From contig JAMCPI010000011.1 in the NCBI GenBank assembly GCA_023379805.1, forward strand, positions 1 to 47,624: a stretch of DNA of 47,624 nt, given 5' to 3'. The notes under the pieces were generated by a model. The model had not been told where the DNA came from and did not search any database. It saw nothing but the letters and a program-made list of their open reading frames with translations. The DNA comes from Nitrososphaerota archaeon (GTDB lineage Archaea; Thermoproteota; Nitrososphaeria; Nitrososphaerales; JACPRH01). Shown here one piece after another: positions 16,028-24,646 of this stretch (its first letter is position 1; each line of letters opens with the position of its first letter). Position numbers and translations under genes: made by a program.

Positions 16028-16792
16028 CTATGGTATGAGGGCAGAAAACAGCGAATCCATCAGCAGCGTGACAAGGTCTCCTACCAGCAGCATCGTGAAA
16101 AAGCCTAATGTCATAAACAGGAGGAACGGGATGCCGGGTGTACCCCAAACGTCTTGCCCCTGCAGGAACTCTTCATCCTCATTAAGCATCCGGAACACGA
16201 ATTTACGCTTGCTCCCCACCTTCTTTTCAAGAGTAAGGTAGAAGCTGCCCTCCGAGGCATACTTCATCCTGTAGCCGAGGAAAACTACGACAACCTTCCT
16301 CCACCAAGACTCATCTTCGAACCCTGCGAAGATAGCCTCGCCTCTAAGAAGCCTCAAGAGGTTGCGGAGCAGAAAGTAAACTGGAAGAATTAACACCCAC
16401 ATAGTTGCGTTAGCAAGAACCATCACAAACGTAACAGGGTTAAACAACAGATACAACGGATCATGATACATCGCAGGTAGAGCATAGATAGGCGGAGCAT
16501 ACAGCGGCAAAACTACCGATAAGGAGAGCAAAGCAAGAGCATCCGCACCAGCGTAAAAACCTAAGCGGTAAAGCAGCAAAACAATACCAGCGGTACCACC
16601 TATTACTAGAAGAGTCGAAGCTAAATCAGTAACAACGCCAGCCGTTACGAACTCATAGAAATACAGTAGGGCACCGACTGAAGAAAAGCTGATCCAGAGC
16701 CTATCATCAATCTCACGGCTCCTTATATCGAAATAAGCGGCGGAGAGCAGCATCACCGCGGCCACGGCGATACGATACTCAATAATAATCAT
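16028..16792 (-). CDS. archaeal prepilin peptidase (A24 family, FlaK/PibD-like)
   Basis: Membrane aspartyl protease that trims class III signal peptides of pilins/archaellins. Two predicted catalytic Asp residues are visible: D22 in YFDIRSREIDD and D84 in FYAGADALAL, a GxGD-type site in its archaeal GAD form. The rest is at least five hydrophobic segments and a hydrophilic C-terminal third. The frame opens at TTG 16804, but ATG 16792 is exactly 30 bases after a TATA-like box, so it is preferred (254 residues). It sits about 8 kb from a pilus operon on the same strand whose pilins carry matching cleavage motifs. Confidence 0.8.
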   Translation of the reverse strand: MIIIEYRIAVAAVMLLSAAYFDIRSREIDDRLWISFSSVGALLYFYEFVTAGVVTDLASTLLVIGGTAGIVLLLYRLGFYAGADALALLSLSVVLPLYAPPIYALPAMYHDPLYLLFNPVTFVMVLANATMWVLILPVYFLLRNLLRLLRGEAIFAGFEDESWWRKVVVVFLGYRMKYASEGSFYLTLEKKVGSKRKFVFRMLNEDEEFLQGQDVWGTPGIPFLLFMTLGFFTMLLVGDLVTLLMDSLFSALIP

Positions 16793-16816
16793 TGATCCAC
16801 GCAAGAATTAGATGGA

Positions 16817-16826
16817 GAATATAAAC
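16817..16826 (-). promoter_or_regulatory. TATA-like box for prepilin peptidase
   Basis: Minus-strand GTTTATATTC is centred 30 bases upstream of ATG 16792, supporting that start and a leaderless transcript. Confidence 0.5.
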
Positions 16827-16860
16827 GTGAAATAAGGGAAAAGGAGGGGAGAAAGACCGT

Positions 16861-17532
16861 TTAGATTGTTAGCGACAAATCCTCAGTTTCTGAGAGGTAG
16901 AACATTAGCCCAATGGCGAGAGCCGCTGAAGCCACGTAAATGACGTAGAGCCACACGTAGATTCTGAACCCCTCCGCGAACAACACCACAGGCGCGACGA
17001 ATATTGCTAAACCTGCGAGAACCTTGAGATGAAGTGTTCTACTGGTCGCCCCCCAAATGTATAGTATGCCGTTGGCGAATATTGCGCCTAGGGCAATATC
17101 GCCTAGAAAGATTGATGTTAAGATCAGCCACGAAGGCAGGCTAACTAAGGGCCAGTCGCCTTTGACGAAGAGAGTGGCGAGTATCGCAACGAAGTTGTTG
17201 AAGACGACTATAATTGAGACAGCCATTTGGCAGAGCACGAGCATCTGAGAAACTTCGACGAACTGTTTTACCTTGGAGAATCTTAAGGTGAAATACATCA
17301 CTAGAACAGAGAAGGAAGTGTATATCATGAGCTTAGCTAAAACCATTCCTACGAGACCTAGCCGCCCGTACAGCATAACTGCTAATGGGTTCAGCTCATT
17401 TATGATGCCACCGGGGGTGTTCTGGATAAGCCACTGTGTAGAGGCGATGTCTAGGACTACAAAGAAGAGAAAGAGAAAGAGCAGGAGTATAACTGTCTGA
17501 ACGGTGAGGTCACGCCGATACCGAAATGACAT
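16861..17532 (-). CDS. DUF5658-like polytopic membrane protein
   Basis: A 223-residue protein with about six hydrophobic segments. The first helix carries LDIASTQWLI and is followed by ELNPLAVMLYGRLG; a TM Asp/Thr with a following E-NP motif is the DUF5658-type signature. Function of that family is unknown to me. It lies 57 bases upstream of the prepilin peptidase on the same strand and downstream of secreted and membrane surface proteins, so a part in surface assembly is possible but is inference only. Confidence 0.6.
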   Translation of the reverse strand: MSFRYRRDLTVQTVILLLFLFLFFVVLDIASTQWLIQNTPGGIINELNPLAVMLYGRLGLVGMVLAKLMIYTSFSVLVMYFTLRFSKVKQFVEVSQMLVLCQMAVSIIVVFNNFVAILATLFVKGDWPLVSLPSWLILTSIFLGDIALGAIFANGILYIWGATSRTLHLKVLAGLAIFVAPVVLFAEGFRIYVWLYVIYVASAALAIGLMFYLSETEDLSLTI

Positions 17533-17621
17533 ATCCAGCAGCCTCGACTATAATAATTGCAGAAATGCTTCTATCTATATTTTACCTTGAGTAAATGAGT
17601 AGGCCGGTGAATCCGAGAGGT

Positions 17622-18908
17622 TTAGATGATTTGGAAGGTCAAGGTCCGAACCTCTGAGAGAGCATTGCCTCCGATCCAGCTGTCCCAAACGAACACCTCC
17701 ACGATATAGGTTCCCCGTTCGCTGAAACGCTGCCCGATAGTTTGACCTACGAAGCCATTCACTTCAACTAAGGATGACTGACCGCCCATGAACACTAGGT
17801 TCCCTGAGATGTCCTTGATCTGTGTTATGAAGGTGAAGTTATGTGAGACAACATCATCATTAACAATTATCGCTCTAACTCTCACCATTGAGCCTGAGTA
17901 GAGCCATGGAGCAGGCTTATCGTTAATGTCGAAGACACCTGCCGTTGTAATCCTCATTGTGGAGCTGCCGAGCCTACCGAGCGTAAAGTTCGCGTTACCG
18001 CTAACACCCCAGTAGCTAGCCGTGACAGAGTAGTTTCCTACCTGATCACCCGGGAAGGGAACAGCTCGTACCGAAAATGTTCCGTTTGCACTCGGGGTAG
18101 CTGAATCCGTAAACCAGATGCTGCCTGAAGGGTTCTTCACCGCAACTGCTACTGGACCAGAGATCATGGGTGAGACGACCCCAGAGATATCTACGCTGCG
18201 ACCCGGAACATATCCTTGGCTGCTGATCGATACAGTAACTTTGACACCTACGTAAACGTCAACAACGGCAGATGAGAAGGGACCGTATGTTGCATTGATG
18301 AACCAGTGCCCGTTATCTATAGATCTAACCTTGTAGAAGTTGGGCTGCGCAAATGTACCGTCAGGCTTGGGAGTAATCTGGCCCACAGCTGTGCACTGAT
18401 CCGAGCAGGTCGCGTTCGTTCCTAATCTCAAGGTAACACGGTACCCCTCGATCAGCGGTGAAACTGTTCCAGCCACAGAAATCGTTTCACCGACCAAGTA
18501 CACTAGCTTGCTGCTGTTGAGAGTAAGCCGTGAAGGCGTCTTAACCTGAAAAGCGGTTCGGTTGCTTAAACCAAGGTAATGCACGGTTACTACGTAGGTT
18601 CCAGTAGAGTCCAAAGAGGAGATTGTGCCTACAGTTGCGCCGAAATCACCAGCCGGATCCAGCGTCAAAGATACTGAAGACCATTCCCCACCCGAAGGAT
18701 TTGCAACTGTGATCTTAACTGGCGCTGAAGTATCGGGGGGTTCCGGAATCTTACCGTAGATATAGACTGAGTCACCGGCTACGTAGATTGGCTTATCAGC
18801 ATAGATTGATATCTGCGAAAGAGCAGATGTAAGAGGCATCTGCGGAAAGATAGTCAAGACTAGTGAGACGATGAGTATCGCCGCAATAGTCCTCTTCAAG
18901 GTATTCAA
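17622..18908 (-). CDS. secreted multi-domain beta-sandwich (Ig-like repeat) protein
   Basis: A signal peptide (residues 1-29, hydrophobic core AAILIVSLVLTIFP) is followed by about three repeated domains of roughly 100 residues, each opening with a strand and the pattern Y..G..V.I.G (YVAGDSVYIYGKI, YLVGETISVAGTV, YVPGRSVDISGVV) and a final C-terminal domain of about 100 residues. These look like MG2/Ig-type domains of archaeal surface proteins. There is no C-terminal anchor, so it is secreted or held by partners. One Cys pair (CSDQC, residues 168-172) lies in a loop. The start is TTG 18908 or TTG 18899; a TATA-like ATAAATAC lies just upstream. Confidence 0.65.
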   Translation of the reverse strand: MNTLKRTIAAILIVSLVLTIFPQMPLTSALSQISIYADKPIYVAGDSVYIYGKIPEPPDTSAPVKITVANPSGGEWSSVSLTLDPAGDFGATVGTISSLDSTGTYVVTVHYLGLSNRTAFQVKTPSRLTLNSSKLVYLVGETISVAGTVSPLIEGYRVTLRLGTNATCSDQCTAVGQITPKPDGTFAQPNFYKVRSIDNGHWFINATYGPFSSAVVDVYVGVKVTVSISSQGYVPGRSVDISGVVSPMISGPVAVAVKNPSGSIWFTDSATPSANGTFSVRAVPFPGDQVGNYSVTASYWGVSGNANFTLGRLGSSTMRITTAGVFDINDKPAPWLYSGSMVRVRAIIVNDDVVSHNFTFITQIKDISGNLVFMGGQSSLVEVNGFVGQTIGQRFSERGTYIVEVFVWDSWIGGNALSEVRTLTFQII

Positions 18909-19031
18909 AATGCGCCCCGCTGAAGTATTTATCTTTAATAGAGCAGAAATACTATCACGATACTTTGCAGAATAACCTCTGCAGTAACGATGTTTTACTT
19001 CAAGATTGATTACCCCATAATCGCTGACCGG

Positions 19032-19517
19032 TTACGTGGATTGATATGGTCTAGCAGCTAATCGCTCGACAGCTCGTTGCATTAACGGTATGGCGAAGAA
19101 CATACCTATGATCACAATGCCTACCAGCGTAATTCCTCCGAAGACAGGGTGAATCCACCAAGATAGCGGGATTACAGCTATACCTGCTAGGAGGACTAGA
19201 CCGCCGTAGCCACCGTTCTTAACCAGCGTTAATCTAGATCTGCTTCGCGAAGAGGCGATTTGCACATATGAATCTACAGCGCGCTTGCCATCTACCAGCG
19301 CCTTAGCTAGAAAATAGATCATTGCCGCTAAGAAGGTGAAGCTAATTATCGGTGTCAGGCTCTGAGTGCTTTGGATTAAGGAGGTCATAGGAATGAACAC
19401 AGCTAGCCCGTAAAGCCAGACTAGGAAAGTCATTAACAGGTTTAGGATGAAGGATGGAAAACTGGAACGGAACTTAATATTATACTGATTTAAGGAGCGA
19501 GCTGTTTTTTCCACCAT
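19032..19517 (-). CDS. four-TM membrane protein, paralogue of the gene at 19779-20375
   Basis: Unrecognised family, 161 residues with four hydrophobic segments (about 20-45, 54-76, 101-121, 125-147). It aligns by eye with the first gene of its operon: FLVWLYGLAVFIPMTSLI against VLIWLIGNYVFIPISRGL, and WIHPVFGGITLVGI against FIHPALAAIVLLGV, then a basic C-terminal amphipathic stretch in both. Third gene of a three-gene operon, seven bases after the 85-residue membrane protein. No enzyme motif is visible. Confidence 0.6.
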   Translation of the reverse strand: MVEKTARSLNQYNIKFRSSFPSFILNLLMTFLVWLYGLAVFIPMTSLIQSTQSLTPIISFTFLAAMIYFLAKALVDGKRAVDSYVQIASSRSRSRLTLVKNGGYGGLVLLAGIAVIPLSWWIHPVFGGITLVGIVIIGMFFAIPLMQRAVERLAARPYQST

Positions 19518-19524
19518 CTACATA

Positions 19525-19782
19525 TCACCCCAGCATTACTCGCCTCACTACTGGCGAGGCGATAATATAGAACAGTGCAGAGGCGAGGATGACCACGTAC
19601 ACGAATGAAGCCAAGAAAAATATTGCAACAAGATTGCTAGCAGCATAATTAGGTAACCAAACTGACATATACGAATGCAGCGATGATACCACAAGAACAG
19701 GCGCAACTAGGTAGTAAGCGATAAACAGCACGTCCGGTATTAAGAGAATTAAAAATATGAGAGTGAGGGTTAAGACCCTCAT
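19525..19782 (-). CDS. small two-TM membrane protein
   Basis: An 85-residue protein with two hydrophobic segments (residues 3-33 and 48-73) joined by a short extracellular or cytoplasmic loop. Not recognised. The ATG overlaps the stop of the upstream four-TM gene (ATGA), so the two are translationally coupled; the next gene starts seven bases later. Middle member of the three-gene membrane operon. Confidence 0.55.
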   Translation of the reverse strand: MRVLTLTLIFLILLIPDVLFIAYYLVAPVLVVSSLHSYMSVWLPNYAASNLVAIFFLASFVYVVILASALFYIIASPVVRRVMLG

Positions 19783-20375
19783 CGACTTTCTTCGCCCCTT
19801 GCTCTGCTAGTTAGTCTATCAGTCCACTGTCTTGAGTACCGATCAACGACGTTTGACAATGCCCTTCCACTCCTGAACAGAGTTACAACGGCCCAAGCTG
19901 TTACACCGAGTAGAACTATTGCCGCCAACGCCGGATGTATGAAGTTTAGCTGCAGTGAGAAGAGTAGAAATGCCGCTGCGACCACCAGCACGTACAGCAA
20001 TCCTCTGAAGGCGGTCCTGTAGCTGCCCACTTCCTCAGCAGACATCTGTCCGGAACTCATGCTTGTCTGGTAAGCTGCTAACCCCGCGGCTGCATCAGCC
20101 AAATTTCTTAGTTCGTTGATGATGCTGAGCACCAGCACGAACATTGCTACAAGGATGATGATGCTTACTAGCTGGGTCACAGCGTACGCTTCGATGAACA
20201 GACCTCTTGAGATGGGAATGAAGACGTAGTTACCGATGAGCCATATCAGTACTGCGATGCCGACATTAATTGCGATTTTAGGAGCGTTGTCACGAAGCTT
20301 TTCAGTCGCTGAAACATACGTGTTTCTAGCCATATCTTGCGTACTCTTACGAGAGGGTCTACTTGCGGATGCCAT
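19779..20375 (-). CDS. four-TM membrane protein, first gene of a three-gene membrane operon
   Basis: Unrecognised 198-residue protein: basic N-terminus, four hydrophobic segments (about 35-58, 65-88, 125-146, 148-168), a Ser/Gln-rich loop in the middle (YQTSMSSGQMSAEEVG), and a charged C-terminal amphipathic helix (VVDRYSRQWTDRLTSRARG). Related to the third gene of the operon. ATG 20375 is the first in-frame ATG; a TATATA motif at 20388-20397 sits only 17 bases upstream, which would instead fit the second ATG at 20333 (184 residues). The operon lies directly downstream of the giant repeat protein. Confidence 0.6.
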   Translation of the reverse strand: MASASRPSRKSTQDMARNTYVSATEKLRDNAPKIAINVGIAVLIWLIGNYVFIPISRGLFIEAYAVTQLVSIIILVAMFVLVLSIINELRNLADAAAGLAAYQTSMSSGQMSAEEVGSYRTAFRGLLYVLVVAAAFLLFSLQLNFIHPALAAIVLLGVTAWAVVTLFRSGRALSNVVDRYSRQWTDRLTSRARGEESR

Positions 20376-20542
20376 TTCATCATCAGGATATATAAAGGAT
20401 AGAAGTTTGTATTAAGATTTTCCCGTTTTCATCAAACATTAATAATGTAAAATAGAATTCTTAAAGAGTATAGACTCTTCTTACTTTAATATATAATTTT
20501 TAGCGTTATTTTTCCCATGGGCAAACCTTGTCAGGTGGGCAG

Positions 20543-23326
20543 TTAACCTTCACCCAAGATATCACCTATATCACCTTCTCCGAAGCCTTCACCGTTGTTG
20601 CCGCCCTTGGCACCGCGTCGCCTTCTCCTAATCATAAAGAAGACAACAGCACCTACAGCCGCGACTACAACCGCTATTATCCCTATGAGAACAAAGAAGT
20701 TCAAGCCGAAGAATGCGGATCCAGGTGACCCGGCAGCAGTTTGAATCGTATCAGTTCCTGCAGACGCCGGTGTTACGTTAATTGTGAGTGAGGCTGATGT
20801 GGAGTTGTATCCAGCTTTGCTAGAGATGACCTTTATCTCGACTGAGCCAGCGTCGTTTGAGAAGAACACAGCCCGGCCTATGCCGTTTGCACCAGTTGCT
20901 CCGGCTTTACGGGCGAACGAACCGTGAGTCGCAGTCCAGTCCAGCGTCACGTTAGAGATAGGAGTATTGCCGCTGAGCACTGTGGCATTGATGTCTGTCG
21001 GTGCGGAGGCAACGATAGATGGTGCCGAGGATATTATCAACCGAAGTGGTAGAGCCTTTGTTTTAATCGTAACCGAGTCTGAGGCTGTGGAAAAACCGGT
21101 CTTGCTTATCACCGCAGTTACTATGGCCGAGGTTGCAGCGTTGTTCCGGAACTCAGCTGTAGCGGTTCCAGACTCGTCAGTAGACTTGTCTGACTTAATT
21201 ATGGTACCGTTCGTTGTCTTCCACAGGATTGCAGCGCCTGAGACAGGCACGCCTGAACTCTTGACTGAGAGCATTAGAGGGATGGTGCTGGTAGCGTTAA
21301 TCGTAGCCGCATCTGTTGAGATATCTGCTGTAAGCGGGTATAGTGCTGTTGTGAGTTTTGCTGAGGATCCTACAAAGCCTGAGGAGAGAGCACTGATTGT
21401 GGTGGTTCCGGGGCTATTTGTGGTGGTGAAGACGGCTCGCACAAAGGTTTCGCCTGCGTGCAGCGTGACTAAATTGTTAGCTTCGCCTATAGCTGGGTTT
21501 GAGGATGATATTGAGATTGGAATGTCCTTTCTGGCTTGAGCTGGCACACCGTTAGCATCCTGTATTTGTATCACTATAGCGTTATAGCTTTGACCGTCAG
21601 CTGTAAGCGTCGATGGTGAAGTGATAACTGTTAGCTTCGACGGAGTGGGTTGAACCGTCTTCACGTCAACAGATCCGGGGATGTAACCTGACGCGGAAGC
21701 AGATATTGTGGTGGTTCCTGCAACCAAGGTTGAACGGAAATCTGCGATAGCCATAGGCTTGCCGGACTGCAGAACTACAGTTCCATCGGTGCCACCTATA
21801 TCGGTTCTTGTAGAGGAAAGTGTTACAACGATGTCGGTTGGGGCATTTACAGGTTCCCCGTTGTCAGCTTGAAGCTGGAGAACAAGAGAGCGGTGGACCT
21901 GCCCGTCGGATGGGAGCTGGTTCGGCACGACTTCTACACTTATCTTGGTTGGCACCGAACCCGCTACATTCATCTTTGTGGAAGCTGTGCGAAAATCGGC
22001 GGCTGAAGCCGTTATCGTGGTGGTACCGGCCGCATGCGTAGAGTGGAAGGCTGCTACGCCGTAAGTTGAGCCTGAAGGGATTATTACGTCAGAGTCAACC
22101 GAGCCAATATCTGTGCTTGAAGACGCTAAGTGAACCGAGATGTCTCGGCTCGCCCTCGCCATCCGATCGTTAGCATTTCTTAACTCAACAAAAACTGCGC
22201 GATGAGCACTGTCGTCAGGAAGCACAGCTGGCGGCGCAATGTAAATGGCGAGTCTACCTGTATCGGCTAAACCGGCCCTGACAACATTGACGTCTGTGAA
22301 GCCTGAACTGTACTTCTGAGCAGTTGCGGTGATTTGAGCGGTTCCGGCGAAGCGCCCGTTAAAACGGGTCATGCTGTCCGTGTCACCGGATTTTATCGTG
22401 ACAACAGAATGTTCCGTCGAACCAACTGTTGTGTTAGATGAGGTGACTGCGACTCTGATATCACTGGGAGCTCTCACCGGCACACCGTTTGAGTCCTGCA
22501 GCTGGATCACGATAGAAGTATTCGCACCCGCACGCTCAGGAATCTGAGGTGGAGCACTATAAACAGCGAGCTTCGCCGCGATGGATCCTCTGATAGTGAG
22601 AGTATCGGAACCTATTGAATACCCTGATGCCGACGCGGTGATCTTTGTAGTTCCTGGAGTAAACGCTGTGTAGAAGAAGGCCTGTCCAAAGCTCTGCCCA
22701 GCATCTATTGTAATCGAGGAGTCGACCTTAGCGATTGACGGGATTGACGAGGAGAGCGATACGAGGATAGGGTCAGTCGCGCGAGCAAGTACACCATTGG
22801 CGTCGCTAAGCTGAACCACAATCAGGCCGGTTGCATTCGTCTCAGGTGGCAGCTGTTTAGGCGACAATTGTACAACTAGCTTCATCGGAGAACTACTCGG
22901 ATCGATGGTGGTGATGGTGGCGGTTCCAACTGTAAAGCCTGTTGCAGCGGCCGTGATGGTGGTTGCTCCAGGAGTAGTTGTTGACCTGAATTTTGCGATT
23001 GCAAAGTTAGTACCCTTCACTATTGTGAGTGTGGACTCAACGCTTCCCACCTCTAGCTTTGAAGACGAGAGAATAATCTGGGTGTCAGTGGGGGCAGGAA
23101 CAGGGGAACCTGTGCTGTTCTGCATCTGCACCACTACAATGTTGTACTCACCCCCGTTCGCAGGAATGGTGTTAGGCGCGGGAGTAACTGCCAAAATGAG
23201 TGCATCAGACTTCTGCGGCGAAGCCTGTGGAATCATAGGTAAAACAGCAAAGACGGAGAGAATCAGCAGCGCAACAACTACTGTTGCGAAGCATCGTTTT
23301 CTTAACGTGTAAACCTTAGGGATCAT
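20543..23326 (-). CDS. giant cell-surface repeat protein with C-terminal TM anchor
   Basis: A 927-residue surface protein: signal peptide (1-36), six tandem Ig-like repeats of about 100 residues, then two somewhat different Big_1-like repeats, a TM helix (LIGIIAVVVAAVGAVVFFMI region), RRRRRG, and a 20-residue Gly/Asp/Glu tail. Each of the six repeats has a conserved core: VVQLQDANGVPV-type strand, a SSS..IG or VGS turn, an F-STTTPGTTTITA-type strand and an ASGY tail. The architecture is that of invasin-like adhesins or S-layer-associated stalks. The tail is cytoplasmic by the positive-inside rule and could contact partner proteins. ATG at 23326. Confidence 0.75.
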   Translation of the reverse strand: MIPKVYTLRKRCFATVVVALLILSVFAVLPMIPQASPQKSDALILAVTPAPNTIPANGGEYNIVVVQMQNSTGSPVPAPTDTQIILSSSKLEVGSVESTLTIVKGTNFAIAKFRSTTTPGATTITAAATGFTVGTATITTIDPSSSPMKLVVQLSPKQLPPETNATGLIVVQLSDANGVLARATDPILVSLSSSIPSIAKVDSSITIDAGQSFGQAFFYTAFTPGTTKITASASGYSIGSDTLTIRGSIAAKLAVYSAPPQIPERAGANTSIVIQLQDSNGVPVRAPSDIRVAVTSSNTTVGSTEHSVVTIKSGDTDSMTRFNGRFAGTAQITATAQKYSSGFTDVNVVRAGLADTGRLAIYIAPPAVLPDDSAHRAVFVELRNANDRMARASRDISVHLASSSTDIGSVDSDVIIPSGSTYGVAAFHSTHAAGTTTITASAADFRTASTKMNVAGSVPTKISVEVVPNQLPSDGQVHRSLVLQLQADNGEPVNAPTDIVVTLSSTRTDIGGTDGTVVLQSGKPMAIADFRSTLVAGTTTISASASGYIPGSVDVKTVQPTPSKLTVITSPSTLTADGQSYNAIVIQIQDANGVPAQARKDIPISISSSNPAIGEANNLVTLHAGETFVRAVFTTTNSPGTTTISALSSGFVGSSAKLTTALYPLTADISTDAATINATSTIPLMLSVKSSGVPVSGAAILWKTTNGTIIKSDKSTDESGTATAEFRNNAATSAIVTAVISKTGFSTASDSVTIKTKALPLRLIISSAPSIVASAPTDINATVLSGNTPISNVTLDWTATHGSFARKAGATGANGIGRAVFFSNDAGSVEIKVISSKAGYNSTSASLTINVTPASAGTDTIQTAAGSPGSAFFGLNFFVLIGIIAVVVAAVGAVVFFMIRRRRRGAKGGNNGEGFGEGDIGDILGEG
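20553..23186 (-). repeat. tandem repeats inside the giant surface protein gene
   Basis: Eight domain-sized units of roughly 300 bases encode the extracellular part. Units one to six share the strand pattern ending in GTTTITASASGY or a close variant; units seven and eight (LTADIS... and LRLIISS...) have the NGT/NGIG turn and A.F.N.A.. pattern of Big_1 domains. Divergence between units is high at the DNA level, so the array is old rather than freshly amplified. Confidence 0.6.
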
Positions 23327-23907
23327 ATACTATCAGTCCAAAGCTCTAATGTCTATCCACGCGGTAGTAGCGGTACGAGTATTAAAGATGGCTTATCGCT
23401 CATTTAGTGCAACCAAGTCAAGCCGATAGTCAATATCAGTTAACCCTAGATTATTCAGATGTAAAGGAAGCGCATCGACCCAATGTATGACTCAGCCACA
23501 AGATGCTTCGGGGCCCAGCGTTCACCTTCCTAGGAAGCTTTGTACTGGTTTACAGTACCTCGTTCATACGTTCCTACAAAGGAGACCTAGCTACTCAGCC
23601 GTAGCACTAGTATCCCTTAGAGTTGTCACAATAGCAGACATAGGTATCAGAAGCAGCAAAACACTCACAGCCCACTCGAACGCTCAGTAAGCGGAGGCGT
23701 TCTGGCAGCCGTGGCGAAAGTAATATGATTGCTTTCCCAGAATGGTTCTTAATCTCATTCACGAGGATAGCCACCGCAGGAAGCCTCTTGGTCACGAAGA
23801 GAATACGCGACGTCCAAAACGTAAAGAACCGCCTTAACCGTGAACTCCCAACAACCCCGTCTGTAATCCAACCCTAGAATGATGAAACCGGGTCTCTCAC
23901 TCTTGAA
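23327..23907. other. long non-coding stretch with possible gene remnants
   Basis: No intact gene of convincing length. Short plus-strand frames look protein-like but are each cut by stops or frame changes: one from ATG 23503 (FTFLGSFVLVYSTSFIRSY), an overlapping frame (YSAVALVSLRVVTIADIGI) ending near 23690, and one from ATG 23725 (IAFPEWFLISFTRIA) ending near 23877. Together they could be remains of a membrane protein, but the evidence is weak. The minus-strand promoter of the giant protein (CTTTAATACTC near 23380) lies at its edge. Confidence 0.3.
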
Positions 23908-23918
23908 CTTTTAAATAG
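23908..23918 (+). promoter_or_regulatory. TATA-like box for the AbrB-type regulator
   Basis: CTTTTAAATAG, a good archaeal TATA-like match, is centred 38 bases before TTG 23952 and 53 before ATG 23967, predicting a leader of about 10 or 25 bases. Confidence 0.5.
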
Positions 23919-23966
23919 TAAATCTAGTAACTGGAAGCCGATCAATCCGGTTTGTCCGACATTCTT

Positions 23967-24185
23967 ATGGAAACAACAAGGCTCTCAGAAAAAGGGCAGG
24001 TAGTCATCCCGAAGGACTTTCGAGAGAAGATGGGCCTGAAACCTGGAAGCCGTTTCCTCGTCATTGCAACCGAGGACTCAATTATTCTTCAACGCATTGA
24101 GGTTGTCAAGCAGAAAATGGCTGTGGACGATATACTGAGCAAGGCAAGGAACCTCGCAGAGGGACTTTCTGGTGACAATACTTAG
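23967..24185 (+). CDS. AbrB/SpoVT-type DNA-binding protein
   Basis: Swapped-hairpin AbrB domain at the N-terminus: TTRLSEKGQVVIPKDFREKMG and then LKPGSRFLVIATEDSIIL, followed by a short helical tail (VDDILSKARNLAEGL). The domain is typical of transition-state regulators and of antitoxins. No toxin gene adjoins it, so a stand-alone transcriptional regulator is more likely. An in-frame TTG at 23952 could add five residues. It is the only plus-strand gene inside the surface module and is convergent with the last pilin gene (4-base overlap of 3' ends), so regulation of the pilus or surface genes is a reasonable guess. Confidence 0.8.
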   Translation: METTRLSEKGQVVIPKDFREKMGLKPGSRFLVIATEDSIILQRIEVVKQKMAVDDILSKARNLAEGLSGDNT

Positions 24186-24646
24186 GGCGCGTGGAAGCTT
24201 CGTTCGTAAACATTGCCGCGTAAAGTTGCTACCCTGACAATGTAAGTATGCTTAGCTATCCATCCTGAGAAGGAGCCTGAAATTGGCACCAAAACAGGCT
24301 CTGCTGACCTAGCTACTACAGTGGTCGGATTTACCCCGCCTGTACTGCCATCGATATATATTTGCGATACTTGTATAGGAATATCCGCAAAGTTTCTCAC
24401 ATAGACTGTCATTGATGAATTGTTGTTGAAAACTACGTCATCGATGGAAATACCTTCGCTCGCCTGAGCATTGCTTTGGAATATCGCGGTCGAATAGGAG
24501 GATTGTGCGCCGCCTTGAAATGATAAGGCCCAGTAGAGGACAACTGTCGCCATCATAACCGAAGCCAGCATAATGAGAAGATTACCGATGATGACTGATA
24601 TTCCTCGTCGCTGTTGGTGGAGATTCTGCCGTTGTGGTGGTATCAA
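24182..24646 (-). CDS. type IV pilin-like protein A
   Basis: A class III signal peptide: QQRRG at 11-15 followed by a hydrophobic helix (ISVIIGNLLIMLASVMMATV), cleaved by prepilin peptidase after G15. The mature 139-residue part is a beta-rich head (SMTVYVRNFADIPIQVSQIY). It is a paralogue of the pilin at 25976-26461 (DDVVFNNNSSMTVYVRN against EDVYFVDSTHLKVYVRN, and YIVRVATLRG against YTINVATTRG). TTG start overlaps the stop of the large pilin gene (TTGA). Last gene of the pilus operon. Confidence 0.75.
   Translation of the reverse strand: MIPPQRQNLHQQRRGISVIIGNLLIMLASVMMATVVLYWALSFQGGAQSSYSTAIFQSNAQASEGISIDDVVFNNNSSMTVYVRNFADIPIQVSQIYIDGSTGGVNPTTVVARSAEPVLVPISGSFSGWIAKHTYIVRVATLRGNVYERSFHAP

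Noticed and set aside
20967-21539. 190-codon plus-strand frame inside the giant repeat gene
   Set aside because: Antisense shadow of a repetitive Ser/Thr/Val-rich coding region; the minus-strand reading has signal peptide, repeats and TM anchor.
20553-23186. Tandem repeats considered as CRISPR or other DNA repeat array
   Set aside because: The repetition is at protein domain scale (about 300 bases) and diverged at DNA level; no short identical repeats with spacers exist in the window.
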